A stretch of DNA of 64,000 nucleotides from contig JAEPRB010000060.1 in the NCBI GenBank assembly GCA_016758965.1, positions 62,001 through 126,000 of the forward strand. The letters run 5' to 3'. Made by a program: the position numbers and the translations under genes. Of this stretch, positions 51,351 to 62,209 are shown piece by piece. This DNA comes from Circinella minor (taxonomy: Eukaryota > Mucoromycota > Mucoromycetes > Mucorales > Lichtheimiaceae). Position 1 is the first letter of the stretch. Every line of letters begins with the position of its first letter. The notes under the pieces are model-generated. The model was not told where the DNA came from. It made no database searches and saw nothing but the letters and a program-made list of their open reading frames with translations.

Positions 51351-51952
51351 AAAAAAAAAATACAAATGATCCAGTAATATTATTTATTTACAACAACAAC
51401 GACAACAACAAAACCTTTCCAATTATCATCAACATCCGAAATTTCAAAAACTTTTTTTTATCATTCAATATTCAAGAATACATTTGTATTTGACAAACCT
51501 TTTTCCTCCTACTTTATTGTCAATTTCCTCCTGTTTAACAGATACCCATTTGATTTCCTTCTTTATTTTATTTTGTATTTTAACAAATTGTCGCTGGTAG
51601 ACAAAACAATCATTGTTAAAAAGAACAAAAATTTATGTAATATAGTTTAGCTTAAATGTATAATAAAAACAATTTCTATAAAAAAAATTTTTTTTTTGGT
51701 CAAGATAAAATAATGCAGAATGCAGAAAATTTTATATGTTTGAAAAGTTTTTAACTTGTTTCGGTTTTAAAATCATGAGTTTCTCTTAATCTATAAAAGG
51801 GGCGGAATTATTCGTATCCATTTTTATCTTTTTAGATACAGGACTTTAGATAATAACTTCATATAGAAAAAAAAAATCATGTGTTTAAAAAGGATTTCCC
51901 AAAATATTATCATATAATAAATAATTATCAAAAAAGCCATTTAGATTACATA
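51351..51952. other. Intergenic, convergent 3' ends
   Basis: A/T-rich DNA lies between convergent genes and probably holds both 3' UTRs. No coding-like frame was recognised. Confidence 0.5.
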
Positions 51953-53603
51953 TCAATATCCCAAATATTCTTTACGTAATTCAAGTTGTCTATGTCTATC
52001 TTTTATCCATTTTTCAGATAATCGACCTGTGATCGGATTATTCGATTGCCAATCTTCTATCTTTCCTTGATACCCTTCAGCCCATGCACCCATACGTTCA
52101 AAAGCTGCTAATTCACTATCGATATCCATAATCAAGTTTTTAGGATCATTCTTTTTATCTTTCACTTCTTCTTGCATCACTTTAGAAGATGGGAATTTAG
52201 CACGACCACTGAAACAACGAGCAATGACCATACTCTGCATTTGCATAAATGGCATAGGAACAACTCGTGTTGGAAGTCCCACAAAAGCAAGCGTCGGATT
52301 TTTTATATAAAACATATCTTGAAAGAGATTGAATACGGTTTGTCCATCCGTAATCAAATTGTCTTTTTCAAATGATAGGAAAGGAAAACTGAATAGATAT
52401 CCAGTAGCAAACAGAACTGTATCCACATTTTCAATAGTTTTACCATCTTGACATGTAATAATTCCAGTAGACGCATCGAATTGAGATAGTCCTCCTACAC
52501 GCTCAACATTTTTCGGTTTATTTTCTCCTCCAATTGTTTTGGAGAAACTGGATTCTTCACCTCGAATACAATGATATACTTTGGTTGCTGTTGTGGATAT
52601 TTCACGTACCAAGTCTGCTGCTGAAGATCCATTTCCAATGACCAATACGACCTAAATTTGTTATCAATATTAGTTATGTTTTTTTTTTTTTCCTTCCTTC
52701 CTATTTCTCTAACTCTCTCTCTCTCTCAAAAAAAAAAAAAAAGCGAGAGATTAGAATAATAATAAAAAAAAATCAAGAAATTTACCTTATCTTCATAGTC
52801 TTGTGGACGACGATAATTTTGACTATGAAGTACATTAGCTACATGACTAAAGTCTTTCAATCCATCCATATCCGGAATGTAGGGTACATAATATTTTCCA
52901 TTAGCAACGACAATAGCATCAAAAGATTCTGTATAATGTGTCGTTTTGTCATCATGCCAATAGGTGACACTCACTTGCCAAGACCTTTTATTATCATCAT
53001 GAGATTCTTCGTCTTCTGGTTGTTGAACAGTAACAACCGTTGTATTGAATCGAATCATGGGTAATAAATCATATTTTTCTGCAACATCTTGAATATAATC
53101 AATCACTTGCTTACGATTGGGAAATAAAGGATACTTACTAGGAAACGGAATATCTCGATAACTCATAATAGTAGTGGGTAGGTTAGTATTTAAGTTATCA
53201 TAAACAGCAGAATAAGGTGGTTGATGATATGGAGCAGCCAAAGATGAAGGTGGATCAACAACAAGTGCATTGGTTGAAGGAATGGGTGGAGGTGGATTAG
53301 TCTCTTTGGAATATAACCTATCACACACACACACACACACACACATACATACAAAGTTTAGCTTTTTCTTTTTCTTTTTTCTTTTTTTAGTAATAAATAG
53401 AAAACGTTATCTTGTTGATTGTTCTTTTACCAAGTACCACCCACTTTAGAATTTCGTTCAAAAACCGTAATGGTGTCAAAAACATTTTCATCGCGTAAAG
53501 CTCGAGCAGCAGCTAAACCACCAGGTCCAGCTCCAATGACAGCAACACGAGAAATGCGACAATTATTCATAGTAGTATTGGTAGTAGGTGATGAGGAAGC
53601 CAT
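51953..53603 (-). CDS. FMO-like flavin-dependent monooxygenase, copy 1
   Basis: Three exons (53603-53431, 53317-52786, 52651-51953) give 467 residues. The FAD-binding motif is VAVIGAGPGGLAAARAL near residue 20, followed by VFERNSKVGGTW. The NADPH-binding Rossmann motif opens exon 3 as VLVIGNGSSAADLVREI. Family blocks include YPLFPNRKQVIDYIQDVAEK, DTVLFATGYLFSFPFL and FVGLPTRVVPMPFMQMQS. The FMO fingerprint (FxGxxxHxxxY) is altered to HVANVLHSQNY, keeping the His and Tyr. These enzymes oxygenate soft nucleophiles such as N or S, or carbonyls; the substrate is unknown. The next gene upstream is a paralogue with identical intron positions. A TG-repeat lies in intron 1. Confidence 0.92.
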
Positions 53604-54022
53604 TAGAAAAAGTCAATTCTATAATATCACAATATAAAATGGTTCCCTTTTTTTATATATAGAAAAATTCGAGGGTGGGGGGGAGACCTAACCTAAAAAT
53701 TTACAATTAAGAGTTATGGATTATAGTCATATAATGACGAAAAAAAAAATGATTTTTATTTTTAGACAAGTTCACGATAAACGATGAATATTTAGATTTA
53801 GAATGAATACATATTATTGTAGAGGTAAATCAAAAAAGTGAATACAGATACATATAAAAGATATTTACTTTACAAGTATACACACATACATATATTTTAT
53901 TTTTACTTTATTTTTACTGTAATTATCTATATAGTACAGGGTATTTTCTAAACAAGTTTTCTATAACATGGATGAGAATTATATATAAATTACAAAGAAT
54001 CTTAGAATATATCTATATGGCC
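53604..54022. other. Short spacer between the two FMO-like genes
   Basis: The 419-bp spacer between tandem paralogues must hold the promoter of copy 1 and the 3' UTR of copy 2. It includes a G-run (about 53,677-53,684) and A/T-rich DNA; no defined site was recognised. Confidence 0.5.
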
Positions 54023-55600
54023 CTAGTATCCCAAATATTTCCTACGCAACTCAAGTGATTTCACTCGATCCTCTCTCCATTCTTCTGATAAACGACCCGT
54101 AATAATATCAGTCGATTGCCAATCCTCAATATCTCCATGATATCCTTCAGCAATGGCACCCATACGATCCACATAAGCCAACTCCTTGGTAACACTCATT
54201 ACCAATTCTTTTCTATCATTGGTTTCATTTGCAATGGATTCTTCCATTACTTTTTGCGATGGCAGTTTAATTTTTCCACTATAACAACGAGCAATCAATG
54301 TACTTTGTAATTGCATTAGTGGCATAGGTACAACACGAATAGGAAGACCCACAAAGGTGAGCGTTGGATTATCGATATAAAACATGTAATCATATAATCC
54401 AAGTACTTTTTGTCCATCTACAATTAATCGTTCATCTTCAAATGGTAAGAATGGAAAACTGTATAAATATCCAGTAGCGAAAATAATTGTATCCACATGT
54501 TGAATTTGTTTGCCATCTTGACATTCAATAACACCCGTGGAAGCATCGAATTTAGATAATCCAACAACACGTTCGGTATTCTTTGGCATATTTTCTACCA
54601 AAGTACGTGAAAAAGAAGTTTCTTCACCTCGTACACAATGATATACCTTGACAGCTTGTGTTGAAATTTCACGTACTAAATCAGAAGAAGAAGATCCATT
54701 ACCAACTACAAGTACCGTCTAATTCAAAATCATTAGATTTTTTTTTTTCTGATATTGATTTATATTACACTACTGAATTTCTACGTATCCAATCTTTTTT
54801 TTTTTTTTTTTTGGGTTACCTTGTTTGCAAAATCTTGAGGTTTACGATAATCTCGAGAATGAATCACATCCGATACCTTTGTAAATTCTTTCAATCCTTC
54901 AAATTCAGGTACATAAGGGATATAATAATGACCTGAAGCAACTATCACAGCATCATAAATTTCCTTATAACTTATTTCTTTATCATCACGCCATTCGGTC
55001 ACGTTTAATTCCCATTTATTATTGGAAGAAGGTTCTGCTCGCACAACCGTAGTATTGAATCGAATCATGGGTAATAAATCATATTGTTCTGCCATATTTT
55101 GGATATAATCAATGACTTGTTTACGGTTTGGAAATAAAGGATAATTGTCAGGAAAAGGAATATCTCGGAATGCCATGACATTTTTTGGAAGATTGGTATG
55201 TAAATTGTCATAAATGGCAGAAGCAGGTGGATGGGGTGGAGCAGGTTGATTGGGTGGATCAACAGTTAATGCATTCACTGAAGGAATGATAGGAGGTGGA
55301 TTGGTCTTTTCAGAATATAACCTAAAATATATATCGTTGTTTTTTTTTTTTTTTTTTTCACCATAACAACAGAAAGTAATAATAAGTTTTTACCATTATT
55401 TCTTTGAAAAAAAAAAAGTTACAGAAAAGAAAAAGTTCTTTTTTTTTTTTTTTTTACCAAGTACCACCCACTTTGGCATTGCGTTCAAAGACTGTAATAG
55501 TATCAAAAGCACCTTCTTCTCTCAAAGCTCTAGCAGCAGCTAAACCACCAGGTCCAGCCCCAATGACAGCAACACGCGAAATACGAGGTAATTGAAACAT
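54023..55600 (-). CDS. FMO-like flavin-dependent monooxygenase, copy 2
   Basis: Three exons (55600-55458, 55321-54820, 54718-54023) give 446 residues, with the same two intron positions and phases as copy 1. The FAD motif VAVIGAGPGGLAAARALREE lies near residue 10, followed by FERNAKVGGTW. The NADPH motif is VLVVGNGSSSSDLVR. The C-terminal half closely follows copy 1 (DTIIFATGYLYSFPFLPFED, FVGLPIRVVPMPLMQLQS, ending RKYLGY). The FMO fingerprint is changed to KVSDVIHSRDY. Differences concentrate in the head and in the region before the fingerprint, so the two may differ in substrate. This is a tandem duplication within a same-strand block of oxidoreductases. Confidence 0.92.
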
Positions 55601-56897
55601 TTGAATTACAAAAAAAAAGAAAAAAGAAAAAAAAAAGTTTAGATAAGAAGAAGAAAAAATTGGTTAAAACAATAGAAATTTTAAAAGTTGTTTTTATATA
55701 TGGATTGTTAAGGTTTTTTCTATCCTTATGAGAAAAAAATCTCACGCTTAAAACATTTACCAAAAATATGAAACTAAACCAAACAAGGTGATGTGTGTTC
55801 CTTTTAATGCATAATAAACTTTTTTTTAAAAAAAAAAGCGTGGGGGGGGTACGTATAAAAACAAAAATGTCAGATAAAAAATACGAGCTTAAAAAAAAAA
55901 GCAACACGCCACAACTTGTAAAAAGCATTTTGTTGTTTTCCGTTATTACGTAATGTGATAAAGAATTTTTGTAGGTTCGTCTCATAGATATATAATAAAA
56001 AAGATCTATAAACCAATATCGAATTACCCTATAAACCATTGGAAGTTACTATTGTCGGAGGAGGTTTAAAAAATTAAGGGAGCATGAGAAAATGTTAGTA
56101 ATATATATTTAAATTACAGTAAAAGATCTGTTTACATAAGTACGTCTGAATCTTCCTCTTGTTTATTAATATTAACAATTAATAATAATATTGATATTAT
56201 AAAAAGTTCGTTTATTATATACAGAAAATTTATTGTACACTGATTCAATTAAATTTGAGGTAATGTTTAATAAAACTCTCTCTATTTAGCGATTAACTGA
56301 CTACTACTAGTACGTAGTTTTTTATTTACATACGTAAAAAAGAACTATATAGTGATCGCATGAAAAGATTAAGATCTCAAATCTTTGTTGTTGACTTGTG
56401 TATGGATTATTTCTTATTAAACATACTTATTATTTAATAATTAACTTTAACTGTGATAGTAATTTATAAAAGCACATTCAACCAAGTAAAACTCATCAAT
56501 ATGACAAGGATACGATACTGGTTTCATATAGTACCAGTAGAAAAGTAAAAAGAGATAGATTTATAACCTTTTTATAACCTTATCAAACATTCTTATCATC
56601 TCGAATTAAAACCTGCTACTTGTTGTTCTAAAAAGGAACTGTAACTTGGCGAATAACTATTATTCATTATGAAACCTTCCTGAGAACAAAAAAAAAAAAG
56701 AAGTAAAAACTTTCTAACGTTCATTACGAATGATTATTTAAAATATAAAAAAAAAAAAAAAACAATATAAATTATTGACAAACTTTCAAAAAAAATCAAG
56801 GCTTTATTTGTATATATAATTATCATAATAATTGTTTATATAGAATATATTATAATATTGGTCTTTTTTTTAAAAAATATTATTATAAGCTTTTTGT
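55601..56897. other. 1.3-kb spacer between FMO copy 2 and the acyl-CoA dehydrogenase
   Basis: The FMO promoter probably lies in the right-hand flank of 55,600. The rest is A/T-rich. An open frame antisense to the copy 2 start (55,530-56,039) is low complexity and not supported. Confidence 0.5.
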
Positions 56898-58061
56898 TTA
56901 GAGACGAGCATCCTTAGGGAAGTTCTTCATTGCTTGACGAACACCAAGATCAGCCATAATTTCTTCTGAACCACCAAGAATGGAAGTGAACTTATAAGTT
57001 CGTTGTAAAGTTTCGATATTTCTACCCATACCAGTCTTGGTGATAGCACGACCACCAAAGATTTGACAAGCATCATCACTTACATCGTGAAGCATACGAG
57101 TAGTCTATATAAATAATAATAACAACAACCATTTCAATTTATTAGTCAACTAAATTTTTTTTTTTATCATTATCATTATGATTTATCCACTTTTAACCCC
57201 TTCCCCCTTTGATTCCTCCTAATTTTTTTTCCCACTTAATAAGCAAATATATATATATATAGAGTTTTCTTTACCTGATATTTACACAAAGCAAGTGGAC
57301 CAGCCAACTTGAGAGCCTGTTCCATATAAGTCATGTTACACATTTGATAAGTAAGGTTTTCAACCCAACTGTGTACACTTTCAACACTAGCAATCTAAAA
57401 AAAAAAAAAATTATTATTATTATATTTAGTTTTGTTTGAATTCAATTAATAATTTATATTTAAAATAATTACCATCTTTGCTAATTTATTACGAATAACG
57501 GGCTATAATATAAAAGTTATTTCCAAATTGTTTTTTTTTTTTTTTAGTTTAGTTTCAAGTAGGATTAATGTAGTTGACATGATTTAATGTATTCTAAAAA
57601 ATATATATATTTCTTTCTTTTACCTGATCAATCAAACGCTTGTTAAAGACCTTACGTTGCATGGCCCACTTGAAACATTCTTCAACAGCCAAACGACCAC
57701 CCATAGTAGCACCAGCAAGCATGACCCAACTAAGTAATTATATATATATTAATAAGAATCCGATAATTCCAAGTAAAATAATAATAAAAACCTTACCGTT
57801 CGTGATTGAAGTTGGACATGATTACTTGGAAACCACCACCTTCCTTACCAAGTAAGTTTTCAACAGGTACCTTTACATTTTCATAAGTAATATAAGCAGT
57901 ACCAGCACTAGGAGAGTAAGAAGTCTTAATAGGCTTTGTTTCTAAACCTTCACTACGTTCAATCAAGAGCATAGAAATACCCTTTTCGGTACGAACAGCA
58001 GTAGAGAAGTAATCAGCCCAGTGACCTATATTTATTTTCATGGATCATTATTAATAAACTT

Positions 58062-58096
<35 letters not shown>

Positions 58097-59497
58097 ACCA
58101 GTAGTGATCCACTTTTTAACACCATTAACAATATAATGTTTGCCATCAGGAGTAAGTTTAGCAGTAGTTTTCAAGTTAGCTACATCAGAACCAACATAAG
58201 GTTCAGTAATAGCTAAAGCAATTCTCTTTCTACCAGCAAGAACTTCAGGAACAATCTAAAAAAAAAAAAAATTGACACGGAAATAACAATTTAGCCGCGG
58301 AGTTTTTAATGTGTGTGTGTGTCAACTTTTTTTTTTTATTCCCCTCTGAAATCATTATACCTTTTGCTTAAGTGCTGGACGACCAAAGTTAAGAACCGTT
58401 GGAAGAGAAATAGTCATACCACCAATTAAACCATCATCAAGACCACGAGTACCCCAACGAGCCTATTTGAATATTTAAAAAGAAAATTTGTTAGCAAAAA
58501 AAAAAAAAAAAAGATAATGAATAGGATATATTTATTTATTTTTACCATCTAAAAATACAAATAAAGGTCAGGTTAGTTTAATTTTTTTTATTTTAATTTT
58601 GACATATGAAAAATTATAAGAAAATTTCTTATTTTAGAATAAATATAATTATGCAATATGCAAATCTTGACTCTATCTCTTCCTTTTTTTTTTTTTTTTT
58701 TACTTTACCTCTTGATGAACAATCATTTCATGGAAATAATCATATTCTTCTGGAGCAATACCACCAGGTAATTGAATATTAAATTCTTTTAAGAATTTAC
58801 CAGGTCCAATATTAGCAGCCAATAAACCATGAGAACCCATCTTTTGTTGGAATTCATCAGAAGGTCTTTCACCGCTTACTTCAAATTCACGTGCTTCTTC
58901 TGCAAGACCATCCATGATCACACGGACTGCAGTACGGAACTTATAATGTGATTCCCTAATATTAAATATTTACAGTTAACAATCTATTTTTTTTTCATTG
59001 ATATCTAATATTCTAACCCATTTTAAAAACTAACGTACTTGAAATAAGGTGATTTAAAACCTTGCCAAGCATTAGGTTCAGCATAAGGCACCTTAGATAA
59101 AGCACCAGGTTGACGGAATTCAATCTTGGGCTTTTCACCTTCAATTGTACCAATCTTATAACGATTATATTTGGTTAAAACTTCTTGACGATGAAGTCCA
59201 TAGAATGCTTCAGTAGCATCTTTACCAGCATATTCAAGAATTGGGAAAGCGCCACCAGGATGCCTAAATAACCAAAAAATAAAATCATTTTTTTCGTTAA
59301 TAAAAATATATAAAAAGTCAAAAAAAAAAAAAAGACTATTTAACAAATGAAAATGAAAGGAATGAATAAAAAAAAAAAACATACATGTCAACAAAACGGC
59401 TCATGTCATAAACTTCTGTGTCAATGATGATCCATAAATCGTCTTCATTAGCATGACGTTTAACTTCTTCACGTGTAAAAGACTTGAGTTGAGGCAT
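56898..59497 (-). CDS. Cytochrome b5-acyl-CoA dehydrogenase fusion protein
   Basis: Eleven exons: 59497-59385, 59263-59039, 58955-58709, 58548-58546, 58462-58361, 58255-58099, 58025-57797, 57729-57624, 57502-57473, 57394-57275, 57104-56898; 512 residues. Residues 1-95 form a cytochrome b5 domain with the heme-ligand HPGG (FVDMHPGGAFPILEYAGKDA) and a second His in GLHRQEVLTKY. The rest is an acyl-CoA dehydrogenase: ARWGTRGLDDGLIGG, ALAITEPYVGSDVANLKTTA, WITTGHWADYF, FGGRAITKTGMGRNIETLQR and SILGGSEEIMADLGVRQ with the catalytic-type Glu. The b5 head could pass electrons directly, unlike ETF-dependent enzymes. Exon 4 is a single ATG codon, supplying the Met of HQEMARWG. Substrate chain length is unknown. 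Confidence 0.92.
58546..58548 (-). other. Three-nucleotide micro-exon (ATG) of the acyl-CoA dehydrogenase gene
   Basis: On the minus strand TTTTTAG|ATG|GTAAAA sits between exon 3 (ending GAG at 58709) and exon 5 (starting GCTCGT at 58462). Both flanking exons are in phase 0, so the whole codon Met is inserted to give E-M-A-R, matching the E-L-S-R/E-M-A-R spacing of acyl-CoA dehydrogenases. Confidence 0.7.
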
Positions 59498-60503
59498 ATT
59501 ATTATTTTTCAAGTGTTTGAGTTGTTTATATTATTGAATTAAATAAAATAAAGAGTAGGGAGGTGTTTTTTCTTTTTTTTTTTTTCAAACCTATATTCGG
59601 TTTCGAATGTGGGGAAAAATAAAAAAGAAAAAGAAAGAGAAGAAGAAGAGAGAATAAGAGTTTTGATGTTCCTTAGAGATAAAAAAAAAAAAAAGGTGGG
59701 GAAGTTCTAAAAGGTATCAACATTTTCTATGATAACTTATACGGAGTTTTAATGTATTTTTCGTTTGTAATGCTGATTCTTGATACAGCGACGACATATG
59801 ATTTCTTTTTAGGCAAGTGTAAAGTGTGGAGTGTAAGTTATTAATGTGAAGAATATCACTAAAATAATAATAATAATAATAATGTCATGGGAAATTCAAA
59901 TGCCATTTGCATTATTTTTCACATATTAAACTTATTATTTATTTATTTTACTCCTTAATAACATGCACTTATCCATCATTTTTATAAGATGAGAAAATAA
60001 ATCAGCTGGTCTTTTTTTTTTTTTTTTTTATGAGAAAGTAAACTTTTGAAACGATGTCATTGCAATGAAGTTTTTATAAGCATACCGCAAAAGTTCCCAT
60101 CTTTTTTTTTTTTTTTTTTTCCTAACACTTTGGATTTTAACCAAAATATGATGTTGTACATGATACTTTAGAACCTCGGTTTATTCGTTGTCGTGAGAAA
60201 CCTCCGGGTTGCTTAGTTAAAATAACTTTACACATTTTTTTTTTCAATAATAAACACATTTTGGATTTATTATTTATATAGCTTTTTTTTTTTTTTTATC
60301 CTTTCACTGTGTCTTTATCATTCATGTCTACTTTTTATCGATTGAACAAAATGAACCCACTGGGCGGAAAGTGAATACTTTTTATTTTATTTTTTTTTCT
60401 TCGGCTATTTTTGTTTTTCCACCTCCGCATAAAAAAAGTATAATGGCACCACAAAAATTTTTTATTTGAGTAACCCACCCCCTTTTTTTTTTACTAAATC
60501 TTT
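59498..60503. other. 1-kb spacer, promoter of the b5-dehydrogenase gene
   Basis: Upstream of the dehydrogenase start is a pyrimidine/purine-rich leader followed by A/T-rich DNA with T-runs near 60,010-60,028 and 60,103-60,120. No gene or RNA was recognised. Confidence 0.5.
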
Positions 60504-61805
60504 TTAATGGATAACCGGACATTGGGGAGTAAACTTAGTAGGTCCAAGTTCTGAAATGCGATAACCATCAGGATAAACCATACCATAAATACAAAATGTC
60601 GGCATATATTTACCATTTTCATTAGGTTGCCATGGTGTCCGTGTCCAATAGTGACGACGCGGTAAAAGAAAATAACGAATAAATTGAGCACGTAAATTGA
60701 AAATATTACGTACAAAATAATTCATGATCCAAGATGGTTTTTCAAGTCCAAATGCTTTTCGATCAATTTCTTCTAATAAACAAGGCAATGCTTTACGAAT
60801 GATGGGTTTCATAAAACTTGGGAGTCGACTATATAAAAGGTTTAAAGTGGGTTCAGCTACTTTCCAGTTGAATGGAGAATAATGAACTGCTTTTTCCTCG
60901 TATTCCTATTATTATTATTATTATTATTATAGAATAAGTCAAAAAATTATATATTTTTCTTTTCTCACCTTTCTAAATTGCATTAATTTTTCATAAGTAT
61001 CTGGAAGATTCTTTATATTCATCTTGAGACCAATATCATACCACACTTTAAAAAATGCCTTTTAAAATAGTATAATACACAATTTCATGGTTTAGTAAAA
61101 CACATCTACCATTTGAATGTTGGATTATCATGAATAACGTTATACGGTATATCTTACATTCACTTCTCTTATATCCAACGAACGCCATTCAAATGTATTA
61201 ATCCATCGAATTGGTTCATCCACAAATAATGCAATTGTAAATATATAATCATCATTTAAAATTGGATATTTTCCATGAAGTTCATTTAGTCGATGAATGG
61301 ATATTTCTGCTCTTTCATATTGTTTGATTCTTTCTTTGGGTGTGACCACTTGATTTTTCATGAGTTGATTTTGAATTCTTGGATACACATCAATTATTTC
61401 TGATAGAATCAATTCAGTATCTTCAGCTCGTCGAAGAGGTGCTTTTTCAAATTCACGTGTACCAAATAAGATTTTACTAACAGTAGGTACAGTGAATGTT
61501 TTAAATAATGCCACTTCAATAGATTCTCGACTTATCACTTGGAAAGAAAAAAAAAAGAATACTTTATATTATTACTTTATTCTCTTCTTTTTTTTTTTGG
61601 TACTTTAATAATAACAATAAAATAATTTTTTACATGGAAATTCTTTACGAAACGTTTGACAATAAATTTCTTGAGCAATTCTACCATTCTTGAGAATAAT
61701 ATCTGGATCTGGATATATACGTTTAAGTTTATTCACATATTGATATCGATAATAACGTACGATAGCAATATAAGATACAAATGTACCAAATAAAAGGAAA
61801 TACAT
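60504..61805 (-). CDS. MpaB/rubber-oxygenase-like (DUF2236) ER-type oxygenase
   Basis: Four exons (61805-61634, 61537-61158, 61058-60969, 60905-60504) give 347 residues. A signal-anchor head (MYFLLFGTFVSYIAIVRYYR) suggests ER membrane location. The body matches fungal DUF2236 proteins related to MpaB and Latex-clearing/rubber oxygenases: VALFKTFTVPTVSKILFGTR, EIIDVYPRIQNQLMKNQ, YIFTIALFVDEPIRWINTFE, LDIREVNAFFKVWYDIGLKM, MNIKNLPDTYEKLMQFRKEY and YSRLPSFMKPIIRKALPCLL. MpaB cleaves a prenyl side chain in mycophenolic acid biosynthesis; family members are heme- or metal-dependent oxygenases. The actual substrate here is unknown. The gene follows the b5-dehydrogenase gene on the same strand. Confidence 0.85.
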
Positions 61806-62100
61806 ATTTTAATTTTTTTTTTGAAAAAAGAAAAAAAATAGTATGATATGAAAAAAAAAAGTTTGGTTGTTATGGTTATTATATTTATATAGTCTTTCCA
61901 TTTTAACATCAAAAGCACCAAAAGGACCAAAAAAAAAAAGGAGAAACAACAAAAAAATCCAAGTTTTTTTTATACAACAATTAACTTGTATTTGTTGATA
62001 TTTGTATGCATCATGTGAAAGAAATATTTGTTTTTTTTTTCGCCTCCTCATTTGATGCCTCTTGCTTTTATTATTAAAAATATGAACACGTATATAATAG

Positions 62101-62135
<35 letters not shown>

Positions 62136-62209
62136 TATAAGGAGAAGAAAGGCACCATCGTTCTAATTATTGCTTTTTTTTTTTGGGGGGGGAGGGAAAT
62201 CGATACCAA
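61806..62209. other. Intergenic between the oxygenase and SEC20 genes
   Basis: A 404-bp spacer between tandem minus-strand genes. It contains an A-run of about 26 bp at 62,106-62,132 and a short G-run near 62,184. It must include the oxygenase promoter and SEC20 3' UTR. Confidence 0.5.

Noticed and set aside
51102..51365. Antisense open frame over the 70-residue gene
   Set aside because: Shadow of the + strand frame; the + frame has the codon bias, the TATA box and a plausible protein.
55530..56039. Open frame of 169 codons overlapping the start of FMO copy 2
   Set aside because: It reads the same strand out of frame over the first FMO exon and A/T-rich upstream DNA; Phe/Leu/Ser low complexity, no motif.
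62100..62135. Long A-run and G-run as possible mobile-element tail
   Set aside because: No element body or target duplication; homopolymer runs are common across the whole window, mostly in introns and spacers.
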